This document shows positions 17,371-28,034 of a DNA stretch of 64,000 nt, in pieces. Made by a program: the position numbers and the translations under genes. The notes beneath the pieces were generated by a model. That model searched no databases, had not been told where the DNA came from, and worked only from the letters and a program-made list of their open reading frames with translations. Position 1 is the first letter of the stretch. Every line of letters starts with the position of its first letter. Source of the stretch: Streptomyces sp. NBC_01276 (lineage in GTDB: Bacteria > Actinomycetota > Actinomycetes > Streptomycetales > Streptomycetaceae); contig NZ_CP108442.1 in the NCBI RefSeq assembly GCF_041435355.1, positions 6,818,501 through 6,882,500 of the forward strand. Reading direction: 5' to 3'.

Positions 17371-19711
17371 GGGCTTCTCCTCGTTGTGGGTGTTCCGTGA
17401 CGTGTCCGGCCGCCGCCACCATGAGCTGGCCCAGGGCCAGCCCGCCGTCGCCCGGCGGGACCGTGCGGTGCCGCAGGACGGTGAACCCCCGGTCGCGCAG
17501 CAGGCGGGCGCAGGCGGAGGAGAGCAGGGTGTTGGCGAAGACCCCGCCGGTGAGGGCCACCGTGTCCAGGCCGTGCCGGTCGCGCGCCAGTCCGCAGAGC
17601 GTGCCGACGAGGTCCGCGACCCCGGAGTGGAAGCGGGCGGCGATCACCGGCCGGCCGGTCCCCGCCCGTACGTCGGCCGCCACCGCCGCCAGTACGGGCG
17701 CCGGATCGGCGATGACCGGGCCGGCGGCACCGGCCCCGGGCACCCGCACGGCGAAGGCGTAGCCGGGACCGGCGGCGGGTGCCCCGAACGCGGCGCCCTC
17801 CAGCTCGATGGCGGCCTGCGCCTCGTACCCGGCGTGCTGGCAGACGCCCGCCAGGGCGGACACCGCGTCGAAGAGCCGGCCCATGCTGGAGGTGGGGGCG
17901 CAGTTCAGGCCGCGCTCCAACTGGGTTTCCAGGACCCGCAGTTCGGTGGGCGGGCAGGCCGCGGTGCAGGGCAGGTCCGCAGCCCGGTCCAGGCCGGCGG
18001 CCCACAGATGGGCCAGGGCCATCCGGTAGGGCCGCCGCACGGCCGCGTCGCCGCCGGGCAGCGGTACGTAGGCCAGGTGCGCGAAGCGGGTGTACCCCGC
18101 GTAGTCGGCGAGGAGGACCTCCCCTCCCCAGACGGCGCCGTCGTCCCCGTACCCGGTGCCGTCGAAGGCGACGCCGATCACCCGCCGGGAGCCGTCGAGG
18201 CCGTGTTCGGCGAGCGCGGAGGCGACGTGCGCGTGGTGGTGCTGCACGCCGGCCGGCGGGCGGGCTCCCGCCCGCTCGCGGGCCCAGCGGCCGGAACGGT
18301 AGCCGGGATGCAGATCGGCGGCGAGGAGTACGGGGGTGACCCCGGTGAGGGTCTCCAGCTGCCGCTCCGCCCGCTCGAAGGCGTACCGGGTGGCCAGGTC
18401 GTCCATGTCGCCGGTGTGGGCCGACAGCCAGGCCCGGCGTCCTTCGCCGAGGCAGAAGGCGTTCTTGAGGTCGCCGCCCACGGCGAGGGTGGCGGGGACC
18501 GGCAGCGGCAGGGTCAGGGGCAGCGGCGCGTACCCGCGCGAGCGGCGCAGGACCAGGGGTTCGCCGTCGCAGACCCGCACCACGGAGTCGTCGCAGGGCA
18601 CGTGGATCGGCCGGTCGTGGGTCAGCCAGGCGTCGGCGAGGCCGGAGAGGCGCTCCAGCGCCTCGGCGTCGTCGGTGACGATGGGCTCGCCCGAGAGGTT
18701 CCCGCTGGTCATCACCAGCAGGCGCGGGCCCCGCGGGTCCCCGTCCAGGCCGAGCAGCAGGTGGTGGAGGGGGGTGTACGGGAGCATCACGCCCAGGTCG
18801 GGGCTGCCGGGGGCGACCCCCGGCAGCGGGGCTCCGTCGGGGCGGCGGCGCAGCAGCACGATGGGCCGCACCCCGCCGGTGAGCAGCTCCCGCTCCTCGG
18901 GGCCGAGGTGGGCGAGGGCCTCGACGTCGGCGAGGTCCCGGGCCATCAGCGCGAAGGGCTTGTCCCCGCGGCCCTTGCGGCGGCGCAGCCCGGCGACGGC
19001 CCCGGGCAGGGTGGCGTCGCAGGCCAGGTGGTACCCGCCGAGCCCCTTCACGGCCAGGACCGCCCCCGCGGCCAGCAGCGCGCGGGCCCCCGCGACGGGA
19101 TCGGCGCAGGCCTCCCCGCTCGGCGGCCGCCCGGTCAGCAGCCGCAGCCGGGGCCCGCAGGCCGGGCAGGCGACGGGCTGCGCGTGGAAGCGGCGGTCAG
19201 CCGGGTCGGCGTACTCGCGGGCGCAGTCGGCGCACATCGGGAAGCGGTCCATCGTGGTGTGGGCCCGGTCGTAGGGCAGCCCGGTGACGATGGTGAAGCG
19301 GGGCCCGCAGTGCGTGCACGTGATGAAGGGGTGGCGGTGGCGGCGGTCGGCCGGGTCCGCGAGCTCGGCGAGGCAGTCCGCGCAGGTGGCGACGTCGGGG
19401 GAGACCAGCGTCCGGGCCGGGCCGCCGGACCGGGAGGCGATGATGGTGAAGCCGGCTCCGCCGGAGAGGGGGACCGGGCGGTGGTCGACGGCGTCCACCA
19501 CGGCCAGCGGCGGGGCGTCGGCCGCGAGCCGCTCGCAGAACTCCGACACGGCGGCGGCGGAGCCCTCCACCTCGGCGACCACGCCCTCCGGGGTGTTGGT
19601 GACGTGCCCGGCGAGGCCGAGGCCGGTGGCGCGGGTGTAGACGTAGGGCCGGAAGCCGACCCCCTGCACCACGCCCCGTACGGTGACCCGTCGGCGTTCC
19701 AGGTGCTCCAT
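17339..19711 (-). CDS. hypF: HypF carbamoyltransferase
   Basis: A 790-residue protein that turns carbamoyl phosphate into carbamoyl-AMP and passes it to HypE. In order: an acylphosphatase domain ([18 protein letters not shown]), two zinc-finger pairs ([23 protein letters not shown]), a YrdC-like domain ([13 protein letters not shown]) and a Kae1-like domain ([15 protein letters not shown]). The ATG at 19711 overlaps the hypB stop by one base (TGATG). The open frame extends upstream through hypB as a shadow and is ignored. Confidence 0.95.
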   Translation of the reverse strand: MEHLERRRVTVRGVVQGVGFRPYVYTRATGLGLAGHVTNTPEGVVAEVEGSAAAVSEFCERLAADAPPLAVVDAVDHRPVPLSGGAGFTIIASRSGGPARTLVSPDVATCADCLAELADPADRRHRHPFITCTHCGPRFTIVTGLPYDRAHTTMDRFPMCADCAREYADPADRRFHAQPVACPACGPRLRLLTGRPPSGEACADPVAGARALLAAGAVLAVKGLGGYHLACDATLPGAVAGLRRRKGRGDKPFALMARDLADVEALAHLGPEERELLTGGVRPIVLLRRRPDGAPLPGVAPGSPDLGVMLPYTPLHHLLLGLDGDPRGPRLLVMTSGNLSGEPIVTDDAEALERLSGLADAWLTHDRPIHVPCDDSVVRVCDGEPLVLRRSRGYAPLPLTLPLPVPATLAVGGDLKNAFCLGEGRRAWLSAHTGDMDDLATRYAFERAERQLETLTGVTPVLLAADLHPGYRSGRWARERAGARPPAGVQHHHAHVASALAEHGLDGSRRVIGVAFDGTGYGDDGAVWGGEVLLADYAGYTRFAHLAYVPLPGGDAAVRRPYRMALAHLWAAGLDRAADLPCTAACPPTELRVLETQLERGLNCAPTSSMGRLFDAVSALAGVCQHAGYEAQAAIELEGAAFGAPAAGPGYAFAVRVPGAGAAGPVIADPAPVLAAVAADVRAGTGRPVIAARFHSGVADLVGTLCGLARDRHGLDTVALTGGVFANTLLSSACARLLRDRGFTVLRHRTVPPGDGGLALGQLMVAAAGHVTEHPQRGEAHVPGGTRQSA

Positions 19712-20541
19712 CAGCGGGTCTGGGCCACGGCGGGGCCGGGCTGACCGTGACCGTGGTGATCGTGATCGTCGTGGTCGTGGTCGTGGCTGTGGTCGTCGTG
19801 GGTGTGGCCCGGCCCGTGCTCGTGTCCGTGGCCGTGCTGGCCTCCCTCGTGCCGCTGCCGGGCCATCACGGGAGCGTGGGCCCGCGCCCCCGCCCCGACC
19901 GCCAGGGCCCGGTCCAGCAGGAGGCCCGTCCCCTCGTCCGCGCGGACCGAGGTGAGCACCACCTCCACCCCCGGGTTGACCCGTTGGACGTTGGCGCGGA
20001 AGGCCGCCTCGTCGAACTCGACGGCCGCCGCGATGTCGGTCTTGGTGACCACGACCAGCTGGGCCAGCCCGAAGGCGGTCGGGTACTTCAGCGGCTTGTC
20101 CTCGCCCTCGGTCACCGACGCGAGGACCACGCGCAGCGACTCCCCGAGGTCGTACGAGGCCGGGCAGACCAGGTTCCCCACGTTCTCCACGAACAGCAGC
20201 CGCGTCTCCTCGGGCAGCCACCCGTCCAGGTGGCGCCCCAGCATCGAGGCCTCCAGGTGGCAGAGCCCGTCCGTGAGCACCTGCTTGACGGGTACGCCCG
20301 AACGGGCCAGGCGCAGCGCGTCGTTCTCGGTGGCGAGATCGGCCGTCAGGGCCGCCACGGGCACGCCCCGCTCCCGGGCCAGGAACAGCTCCCGCTCCAG
20401 CAGGGCCGTCTTCCCGCTGCCGGGGCTGGAGAGCAGGTTGACGACCGCCGTCCCCCGGGAGGCGAGTTCGGCGCGCAGGGCGCGCGCCGCCCCGTCGTTC
20501 TTGGCGAGCACCGCCTGCTGCAGATCGACCACTCGGCACAT
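19711..20541 (-). CDS. hypB: HypB, nickel-inserting GTPase with C-terminal His/Asp tail
   Basis: A 276-residue GTPase that delivers nickel to the large subunit with HypA. The P-loop SSPGSGKT is at residues 38-45, followed by [15 protein letters not shown] and [11 protein letters not shown]. The histidine-rich, nickel-storing stretch usually found at the N-terminus is here at the C-terminus, about the last 50 residues ([20 protein letters not shown] and onward). Start ATG 20541 is 3 bp after the hypA stop. Confidence 0.94.
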   Translation of the reverse strand: MCRVVDLQQAVLAKNDGAARALRAELASRGTAVVNLLSSPGSGKTALLERELFLARERGVPVAALTADLATENDALRLARSGVPVKQVLTDGLCHLEASMLGRHLDGWLPEETRLLFVENVGNLVCPASYDLGESLRVVLASVTEGEDKPLKYPTAFGLAQLVVVTKTDIAAAVEFDEAAFRANVQRVNPGVEVVLTSVRADEGTGLLLDRALAVGAGARAHAPVMARQRHEGGQHGHGHEHGPGHTHDDHSHDHDHDDHDHHGHGQPGPAVAQTR

Positions 20542-20544
20542 GGT

Positions 20545-20940
20545 TCAGGCCTCCTCGGGGATCGGTTCGCGGCAGGAGGCCGCGCCCGGGGCGTCCTCCC
20601 AGGTCACGTTGAGGATGCGCAGTTCGCGCCCCGTGAGCAGTTCCACCTCGGTGGCCCGTCCGCAGACGGGGCAGCACAGGTCGGGCGGCATGCCCACCGC
20701 CCACGCTCCGGCACAGTCCGCGCAGCGGGCACTGGCCGTCACGGACCGCGTGACGAGTTCGGCGCCTTCGAGGACCGTTCCGGCACAGGCCAGTTCGAAA
20801 CAGAAGGCCAGGGAGTCCGGCACCACACCGGCCAACTCCCCGACCTGGAGCTCCACGCGGCGCACGGCGCTCGCCGCGCCCGCTCGGGCCGCCTCTTCCA
20901 CCTGGCCCACGACGGCCATGGCGATCGACATCTCGTGCAT
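20545..20940 (-). CDS. hypA: HypA, hydrogenase nickel-incorporation protein
   Basis: A 131-residue HypA. It starts MHEMSIA, whose His2 is the known nickel ligand, and has the zinc site CADC and CPVC. The conserved [21 protein letters not shown] segment follows the N-terminus. The C-terminal tail of about 20 residues is longer than in E. coli. A 10-bp stem-loop lies directly upstream of the start. Confidence 0.94.
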   Translation of the reverse strand: MHEMSIAMAVVGQVEEAARAGAASAVRRVELQVGELAGVVPDSLAFCFELACAGTVLEGAELVTRSVTASARCADCAGAWAVGMPPDLCCPVCGRATEVELLTGRELRILNVTWEDAPGAASCREPIPEEA

Positions 20941-20948
20941 CGGACTCC

Positions 20949-20979
20949 GTCCTGCCGGGGCTCATTACACCGGCAGGAC
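20949..20979 (-). promoter_or_regulatory. Stem-loop in the hypA 5' leader
   Basis: GTCCTGCCGG (20949-20958) pairs perfectly with CCGGCAGGAC (20970-20979) around an 11-base loop. It falls 9 bp before the hypA ATG on the leftward transcript and includes part of the likely ribosome-binding purines. It could modulate hypA translation or mark a processing point between the structural and hyp parts of the operon. There is no U-tract, so a strong terminator is less likely. Confidence 0.45.
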
Positions 20980-21053
20980 GCGGGAGGCACGGGCGGGCAC
21001 GCCGGTGCGCCGCACGCCCCGTACGCCATTCGGGCGCCGGGGCGGGGCGGGGC

Positions 21054-21158
21054 TCACATGCAGCGCATGCGCAGGTAGCGCTTGAGGTCGGGGAGGACCT
21101 GCGCGAGGACGGCGACCAGGGCCACGGCGGCGGCTCCGCCGATGACGGCCTTCTTCAT
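21054..21158 (-). CDS. 34-aa microprotein (DUF6893-like) in the hydrogenase operon
   Basis: A 34-residue ORF starting [18 protein letters not shown] and ending in a basic segment ([13 protein letters not shown]). A strong GAGGAG lies 6 bases upstream of the ATG. The N-terminus is a single hydrophobic helix, so a membrane-anchored peptide with a cationic cytoplasmic tail is likely. From memory it matches the DUF6893 small-protein family of Streptomyces. It sits 10 bp after the endopeptidase gene and before hypA, in the same direction, so it is probably co-transcribed. Confidence 0.75.
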   Translation of the reverse strand: MKKAVIGGAAAVALVAVLAQVLPDLKRYLRMRCM

Positions 21159-21168
21159 GGGGTTCTCC

Positions 21169-21753
21169 TCAGTTCACGGCGTTCGGGTGGGCGGTGGCGG
21201 TGGCGGTGGTGGTGGCGGCGACGACGGCGTCGGCCGCGGCCCCCTGCGGTTCCTCCTCCCGGAGCAGGTCCAGGAGCATCCGCACGGCCTCCGGCACCGC
21301 GGCGGCCACCGGGCCGCTCAGCCCGATGCCCTCCTCGACGCAGGCGGGTTCGCAGCCGACGACGAGGGTCCGCCGGGGCGGGGTGGCTCCGGTGCCCGCG
21401 CACAGCGTGCCCAGCAGGGCCAGGACGGTGTCGGGAGACATGTGGTGGCCGTCGAGGACGGCGGCGCCGGGGGAGCCGGGTCCCGGGGACAGGGGGCCCG
21501 CCTCCCCGCCGGACGCGTCGATCAGGTACAGCGTGCCGGGGGCGCCGCCGCGCGCGGTGGCGTCGACCAGGACGAGCGTGTCGTAGCCGTCCAGGAGCTG
21601 GTAGGCCAGGTGCACCCCGCGCACCCCGAAGTCCACCGCCTCCACGTGCGCCGGCAGCGGGTGCGCCGCCAGGGCGCGCACCGCCTCGACGCCGAAGCCG
21701 TCGTCGCCGAGGAAGACGTTGCCGATGCCGGCGACCAGGACCGCGCCGCTCAC
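21169..21753 (-). CDS. Hydrogenase maturation endopeptidase (HyaD/HybD family)
   Basis: A 194-residue protease that trims the C-terminus of the large subunit after nickel insertion. The start VAGIGNVFLGDDGFGVEAV carries the conserved nickel-sensing acidic residue, and DFGVRGVHLAYQLLDGYD has the second. The tail is Ala/Thr-rich. GTG 21753 overlaps the preceding stop by 4 bp. Its likely target is hhyL, whose cleavage site after His571 is intact. Confidence 0.92.
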   Translation of the reverse strand: MSGAVLVAGIGNVFLGDDGFGVEAVRALAAHPLPAHVEAVDFGVRGVHLAYQLLDGYDTLVLVDATARGGAPGTLYLIDASGGEAGPLSPGPGSPGAAVLDGHHMSPDTVLALLGTLCAGTGATPPRRTLVVGCEPACVEEGIGLSGPVAAAVPEAVRMLLDLLREEEPQGAAADAVVAATTTATATAHPNAVN

Positions 21754-23168
21754 GCGTCCTCCAGCGGGGTGACCTCGTCGGGCTGGAAGTACAGGAACCG
21801 GCCCTGCTCCCGGCGGATGTCGGCGCCCGGGTCCCCCTCCACCGTGACGGCGAGGTGCACCCCGCCGTCCACGTCGTGCAGGACGGCCTCGACCAGGGCG
21901 GAGCGGCCCTGGAGGAACAGGTCCTGGGCGTCGGTGCGCCGCAGGCCCGGCCGGAGCAGCACCCGGCTGCCGGGTTCCACGAAGACCCCGTCGACCCGGA
22001 TCCGCTCCGGCGCCGGATCCGCTCCCGCCGGGTCCCACCAGGGAGCCTCCGGCCGGAACACGGCCTCCCCGTCCGGGACCTCCGTCAGGGTGGCCGGCCC
22101 GTCGAAGGCGTCCGGTCCGGTGACCTCCCGCAGTCCGCGCACGGCGCCGTGCAGCCGTTCCAGGACCTCGGGCGGCATCGAATCGGCGAGCTCGATCACG
22201 GCGGCCGCGCGGGCGTCCGTCCCGCGCGCCTCGCGCTTCTCCTCCTCGGTGAGGGTCGCGGTGCGCAGCGCGAGGATCTCGTCGATCTCCAGGGCGTCGT
22301 ACATCGCCCCGGCGCTCTCCGGCGCGATCGCGGGATGGTCCTCCAGGATGATCGGGGAGGACAGGACCACGTCGGAGCGGCCGTCGCCGCCCGCCAGCAC
22401 CGGCCAGGTGTGCCGGTTGTCGCACGCGGCGACGGCCTCCCGGGCCCACTCGGGCGGGTCGGTCAGCGACAGGAAGGAACCGGCGTCCAGCCCCAGCAGG
22501 AGGTGGGCGGCGACGAGCGAGCGCGGCAGGGCCGCCTCGCGGGTGGCCCCGTCCCCGTCGGCGGGGGTCCAGGCGCTGGTGTTCTCCACGACCGCGGTGA
22601 GCTTCAGCACCCGGTACGGACCGTCGAGTTCGGCCGCCGAGAGCCGTACCCGGCCCTCGGCCTCCTCGGTGCGCCGCAGCAGGCGGCCGACGGCGCGCCC
22701 CGAGCCGTCCAGCACCGGTTCGCTCTCCTCCCGGGCCGGCCGGGTGAAGGGGAGCACGACCCCCTCACCGGCCAGCGCGGCCACGGGGACGGCGAGTTCG
22801 ACCCGTTCCTCGGTGCCCTCGTCCCAGGGGACCAGGATCCGGTCGGGCAGGTGCAGTTCGCCGACGTCGGCGTAGGCGCCGTCCTGGTGGAGCCGCTGGA
22901 CGGTGCGGCGTTGGGCGTGCAGGAAGCGCAGCTCCAGGTGGAGCGTCGCCTCCCCGCGGGGCTCCATCAGGATCTCGGTCCGCTGGAAGGCGTGCTCGCC
23001 GTGCGCGGGGGCCCAGGCGGGCGGCACCAGGACCCCGAACTGCCAGCGCAGCCGGTTCTTGGCCGCCGAGGCCCGGTACGGGTAGAGCACGTAACCCTCG
23101 AAGAGGACGGCGTCCGCCACGTGCCGGGCGGTGTCGAAGCGGGTGTCCCGCTCGGTGGTGGTGGTCAC
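21750..23168 (-). CDS. Hydrogenase-locus protein of unknown function, 472 aa
   Basis: I recognise no catalytic domain. The protein starts VTTTTERDTRFDTARHVADA and continues with FEGYVLYPYRASAAKNRLRW. It has no signal peptide or membrane helix and is rich in acidic residues. The mid-region WTPADGDGATREAALPRSLV and ACDNRHTWPVLAGGDGRSDV look globular. It overlaps its neighbours by 4 bp at each end, so it belongs to the hydrogenase operon. A structural or assembly role is inferred from context only. Confidence 0.8.
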   Translation of the reverse strand: MTTTTERDTRFDTARHVADAVLFEGYVLYPYRASAAKNRLRWQFGVLVPPAWAPAHGEHAFQRTEILMEPRGEATLHLELRFLHAQRRTVQRLHQDGAYADVGELHLPDRILVPWDEGTEERVELAVPVAALAGEGVVLPFTRPAREESEPVLDGSGRAVGRLLRRTEEAEGRVRLSAAELDGPYRVLKLTAVVENTSAWTPADGDGATREAALPRSLVAAHLLLGLDAGSFLSLTDPPEWAREAVAACDNRHTWPVLAGGDGRSDVVLSSPIILEDHPAIAPESAGAMYDALEIDEILALRTATLTEEEKREARGTDARAAAVIELADSMPPEVLERLHGAVRGLREVTGPDAFDGPATLTEVPDGEAVFRPEAPWWDPAGADPAPERIRVDGVFVEPGSRVLLRPGLRRTDAQDLFLQGRSALVEAVLHDVDGGVHLAVTVEGDPGADIRREQGRFLYFQPDEVTPLEDA

Positions 23169-23881
23169 GGAGCGGTCCTCTCGGTGACGCGCGGCAGTAC
23201 GGCCCCCAGCCGCAGCGGCGGGGGCGGGGCGGCGGCCGGGACGGCCCCGGCGGCCGAGTCGAGCAGCGAGCGCACCGTCGCCTCCCAGGAGGCGAGCGCG
23301 TGCCGGGAGCGGTAGGCGAGCAGCTCCGCCATCGTGTCGCGGGGCAGCCGCAGCCACCCGCAGCCGGGGAAGTGCTGCTCGACCATCTCCCGCCACACCG
23401 TGGCCGGCATCCGGTACGAGGCCTCCCGGTCCCAGGGCACCGGCTCGACCCGGAACCCGCCCCCGCCGGTGAACGCCGTGCCGGAGAAGAGCATCAGCAG
23501 CGGCGCCTCGCCGTCCTCCAGGGCGCCGAAGTAGCGGGTGGCCGCGATGTCCATGTCGTAGGTGCAGGGGACGACCAGATCGGTCTCGGTCTCCCCGGTG
23601 AAGCTCGGCACCATCACCGACACCTGGGCGAACTGCACCGGCTGGAGGGTGTTGCCCCAGCGGGAACGCTCCCCGAAGAGGTCGGCGAGCCCCTCGGCCT
23701 CGGCGTCCGAGTAGCCGCGCCGGGCCGGCTCGATCCGCAGCTGGACCCGCAGGGCCAGCGCGTGCACCCGCACCCCCGCCCCCGCGCCGACGCGCAGCCG
23801 GAAGACGAGGGTGGGGCCCGCGGCGTACGGGTCGGCGCGCACCCCGGTGCAGGTGAAGGTGAACTCCGTGGCGGCCGTCAT
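23165..23881 (-). CDS. DUF6084-like hydrogenase-locus protein
   Basis: A 238-residue soluble protein of unknown function, which I recall being labelled DUF6084. The N-terminus (TEFTFTCTGVRADPYAAGPT) suggests a beta-rich fold, and VQLRIEPARRGYSDAEAEGL is followed by a basic WGNTLQPVQF stretch. The C-terminus is Pro/Ala-rich. ATG 23881 overlaps the upstream stop in an ATGA, and its own stop overlaps the next start. Confidence 0.78.
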   Translation of the reverse strand: MTAATEFTFTCTGVRADPYAAGPTLVFRLRVGAGAGVRVHALALRVQLRIEPARRGYSDAEAEGLADLFGERSRWGNTLQPVQFAQVSVMVPSFTGETETDLVVPCTYDMDIAATRYFGALEDGEAPLLMLFSGTAFTGGGGFRVEPVPWDREASYRMPATVWREMVEQHFPGCGWLRLPRDTMAELLAYRSRHALASWEATVRSLLDSAAGAVPAAAPPPPLRLGAVLPRVTERTAP

Positions 23882-24528
23882 GACACCGGCCCCGGAGCGA
23901 GCACCCTGGCGCGCCGTTCGACCTCGGCGAAGAACGCGTCCAGCGCGGCCCGGGCCTCGGCGCCGCCGTCGAAGCCCTGCCACAACAGCCGCATCCGCCC
24001 CACCAGCTCGTAGCAGATGTCGATGGGCACCAGATGACAGCTGGTGCGGCCCTCCGAGCGGCGCAGCAGCAGCGCCTCCACGTCGGGTTCGAGGAGCGCG
24101 GCCAGCCGGCCGGAGCCCAGCACGCTCTGCCAGGTCTGCGGGTCGAGCTCGCTCTCGGTGGCCCCCGCCGGGCTCGGGTAGAGGGCGACCAGCCGGTCGA
24201 GCGCGGCGTTGCGGAAGAAGAACGCCACGCCGACCGGGATCTGGAGGCGCTCCCAGGCCCCGTCGTCGAGCCGGTGCGCGGGATCGGCCAGGTACCGGAC
24301 GGGGACGGCGCGGAACCGGCCCGTCACGATGCCCGGCCGGTCGAACAGCAGGGCGCAGCCGGTGCAGGCGCACACCAGCGACCGCTTCTCGGTCTCCACG
24401 AGGTGGCGGTGGCCGTCCCCGGCCACCGCGGTCCCGCACAGCTCGCAGCTCTCGGGTCGGGGCGGACGGGGGCCCGTGAACCGGCGCAGGCCGCGCGGTC
24501 CGCCCGCCAGGAGGCCGGGCCCCGTCAC
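23878..24528 (-). CDS. DUF5947-like hydrogenase-locus protein with Cys motifs
   Basis: A 216-residue protein of unknown function (DUF5947-like from memory). CELCGTAVAGDGHRHLVE and CACTGCALLFDRPG give two CxxC-type pairs close to a His, a plausible zinc or iron-sulfur site near the N-terminus. The rest is globular and ends in a helical segment. GTG 24528 overlaps the NifU-like stop by 4 bp. A role in cluster or cofactor handling is inferred from neighbours. Confidence 0.78.
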   Translation of the reverse strand: MTGPGLLAGGPRGLRRFTGPRPPRPESCELCGTAVAGDGHRHLVETEKRSLVCACTGCALLFDRPGIVTGRFRAVPVRYLADPAHRLDDGAWERLQIPVGVAFFFRNAALDRLVALYPSPAGATESELDPQTWQSVLGSGRLAALLEPDVEALLLRRSEGRTSCHLVPIDICYELVGRMRLLWQGFDGGAEARAALDAFFAEVERRARVLAPGPVS

Positions 24529-25043
24529 GCCCGCACCGGAGCGTGCGGCCGGACGGAGATCTGCAGCAGCGGCTGCTGCGGGGCCGGGGCGGCCTCCGTC
24601 TCCACCGCCGTCACCTCGGGCGCGAAGCAGGCCAGGGCCTCCTCCAGGCCCCGGGCGGCGTCGTCCGGGGAACCGCACCCGCAGCCGGAGGCCGCCGCGC
24701 GGGGGCGTACCCGCAGCACCCCGGTGGCCCCGTCGAACGCGATCCGCTCCACCGTGTCCCCGGCGGCGCCGAGGGCCCGCCCGATCCGCGTGTCGACGTC
24801 CTCGGGGTGCAGGTCGTGCAGCGAGAGCAGGCTCGCCACGAGCTCGTCGTCCAGCACCGGGGAGAGCGCCTGCCCGCCGAGCCGCTCCACGATCCGGGCG
24901 AGCCCGGACCCGTAGAAGTCCATGAGGACGCGCACCAGTTCCTCGGCGGCCGCGCACGCCCGCCGGTCACCGCCGGAGGCCAGGCCCTCCAGGACCTCCT
25001 CCACCCGTGCGCCCGCCTGCCGGGCGTCCAGGGCGGCGCTCAT
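24525..25043 (-). CDS. NifU-like domain protein of the hydrogenase locus
   Basis: A 172-residue protein whose second half resembles the NifU C-terminal scaffold (DDELVASLLSLHDLHPEDVDTRI). The usual CxxC is replaced by a CGCG stretch in AASGCGCGSPDDAA. It might assemble or carry an iron-sulfur cluster for the small subunit. ATG 25043 overlaps the hhyL stop by 4 bp. Confidence 0.78.
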   Translation of the reverse strand: MSAALDARQAGARVEEVLEGLASGGDRRACAAAEELVRVLMDFYGSGLARIVERLGGQALSPVLDDELVASLLSLHDLHPEDVDTRIGRALGAAGDTVERIAFDGATGVLRVRPRAAASGCGCGSPDDAARGLEEALACFAPEVTAVETEAAPAPQQPLLQISVRPHAPVRA

Positions 25044-26824
25044 CCGCCCAGTCCGCTCAGGCCGGTGGGCACGTGCATCGTCTTGACCGTCTTGCCGCCG
25101 CCCACGTACATGTGGACGCCGCAGGGCAGGCACGGGTCGAAGCTGCGCACCGCGCGCATGATGTCGATGCCCTTGAAGTTCTCCGGGGAGTTCTCCTCGA
25201 AGATCGGGGTGTTCTGCACCGCGTCCTCGTACGGTCCCGGGGTGCCGAAGGTGTCGCGGGTGCTGGCGTTCCACGGGGTCGGCGGGTACGGGTGGTAGTT
25301 GGCGATCTTGCCGTCGCGGATCACCATGTGGTGCGAGAGAACCCCGCGCACGGCCTCGGTGAAGCCGACGCCCAGGCCCTCGTCCGGGACCTCGAACTTC
25401 TCCCAGGTCTGGGTGCGTCCGGCGCGGACCTCCGCCAGCCCCTTCTCGGCGCAGTGCAGCGCGATCGCGGCGGCGTACGCCTGGAAGTACGTGCGGGCGC
25501 GGTTGCGCTCCAGCGCGTTGCTCCACTTCGGGATCTTCCACTCGAAGCGGGTCTCGGGCTTGGTCATCGTGCGCGGCAGGGTGATCACCACGCTGTGGCC
25601 GGTGGCCTGCACGTAGTCGGTCTGCACCAGCCCGGACAGCGCCGTGGACCACAGGCGGGCGATGGGGCCGCCGCCGGTGTCCAGTGCGAGGTGGTCCTTG
25701 CCGTCGAACCAGCGCGGCGACATGACCCAGCTGTACTTGTCGTCGAAGTTCCGCTTCTGCGGGGCCGGGATGGTGTGCTGGTTCCACGGGTGCCGCGGGT
25801 CGACGGGGTTGCCGAGCGGGTCGTGCGTGACGAACTGCTCCCGGCCCTCCCAGTCGTCGTAGTACGAGCTGCCCAGCAGGATGCGGATGCCGAGGTTGAT
25901 CTCGGTGAGGTCGTTGGTGACCAGCTTTCCGTCCACCACCACGCCCGGGGTGACGAACATCTTCCGTCCCCAGTCGGTCATGTTGGCGTACGTGAAGTCG
26001 CAGTGCTCGGGGTCGTTGAGCGCGCCCCAGCAGCCGAGCAGCACGCGCCGGCGGCCGACCTCCTCGTACCCGGGCAGGGCCTCGTAGAAGAAGTCGAAGA
26101 GGTCGTCGTGGAGCGGCACGACCCGCTTCATGAACTCGCAGTACCGCATCAGGCGGCTCATGTAGTCCGTGAAGAGCTGCACGGAGGCGATGGTGCCGAC
26201 GCCGCCCGGGTAGAGGGTGGAGGGGTGCACGTGGCGCCCCTCCATCAGACAGAACATCTCGCGGGTGTACCGGCTGACCTGGAGGGCCTCGCGGTAGAAC
26301 TCGCCCTCGATGGGGTTGAGGGAGCGCATGATGTCGGCGATGGTCTTGAAACCGTGCTCGCCGGCGTGCGGGGCGGGGGTGCGCTCGGCCTTCTCCAGGA
26401 CGCCGGGGTTGGTCTCGCGGACCATCTTCTCGCAGTAGTCGACCCCGACCAGGTTCTCCTGGAAGATGTTGTGGTCGAACATGTACTCCGCCGACTCGCC
26501 GAGGTTGATGATCCACTCGGCGAGGTGGGGCGGCTTCACCCCGTAGGCCATGTTCTGCGCGTAGACGGAACACGTGGCGTGGTTGTCACCGCAGATCCCG
26601 CAGATCCGGCTGGTGATGAAGTGCGCGTCGCGGGGGTCCTTGCCGCGCATGAAGACGCTGTAGCCGCGGAAGACCGACGAGGTGCTGTAGCACTCCGCGA
26701 CCCGCTTCTGCTTGAAGTCGATCTTCGTGTGGATGCCGAGGCTGCCCACGATCCGGGTGATCGGATCCCAGGCCATCTCGACCAGGCCGCTGCCGTCGCC
26801 GGCCGCCTTCGTCTGCGGTGTCAT
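25040..26824 (-). CDS. hhyL: Group 1h [NiFe]-hydrogenase large subunit
   Basis: 594 residues. The N-terminal NiFe ligands are in RICGICGDNH (Cys75, Cys78) and the C-terminal ones in DPCLPCGVH (Cys565, Cys568). The endopeptidase should cut after His571 and remove 23 residues. The overall pattern fits the actinobacterial group 1h (formerly group 5) enzymes, which oxidise H2 at atmospheric levels in air and feed electrons to respiration. It is 67 bp downstream of hhyS. Confidence 0.95.
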   Translation of the reverse strand: MTPQTKAAGDGSGLVEMAWDPITRIVGSLGIHTKIDFKQKRVAECYSTSSVFRGYSVFMRGKDPRDAHFITSRICGICGDNHATCSVYAQNMAYGVKPPHLAEWIINLGESAEYMFDHNIFQENLVGVDYCEKMVRETNPGVLEKAERTPAPHAGEHGFKTIADIMRSLNPIEGEFYREALQVSRYTREMFCLMEGRHVHPSTLYPGGVGTIASVQLFTDYMSRLMRYCEFMKRVVPLHDDLFDFFYEALPGYEEVGRRRVLLGCWGALNDPEHCDFTYANMTDWGRKMFVTPGVVVDGKLVTNDLTEINLGIRILLGSSYYDDWEGREQFVTHDPLGNPVDPRHPWNQHTIPAPQKRNFDDKYSWVMSPRWFDGKDHLALDTGGGPIARLWSTALSGLVQTDYVQATGHSVVITLPRTMTKPETRFEWKIPKWSNALERNRARTYFQAYAAAIALHCAEKGLAEVRAGRTQTWEKFEVPDEGLGVGFTEAVRGVLSHHMVIRDGKIANYHPYPPTPWNASTRDTFGTPGPYEDAVQNTPIFEENSPENFKGIDIMRAVRSFDPCLPCGVHMYVGGGKTVKTMHVPTGLSGLGG

Positions 26825-26891
26825 CGTGTCTGCCGTGACCCTTCTTCGGTGCGGGGGTTGGTGCGCTGGGTGCGGGGGGAGACTGCGGGGC

Positions 26892-27950
<1,059 letters not shown>

Positions 27951-28034
27951 GCGGATGCCTCCTTGGGGAAGGGCGGGGAGGTGTTCCGGGCGGGGTGCGC
28001 GGCGGGCCGGACTGCCCCGGCCACACCTTTCTTG

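Noticed and set aside
15561..18005. 814-residue open frame in the hyp region on the - strand
   Set aside because: It crosses hypC-hypF in a wrong frame while all hyp genes have clear motifs in other frames.
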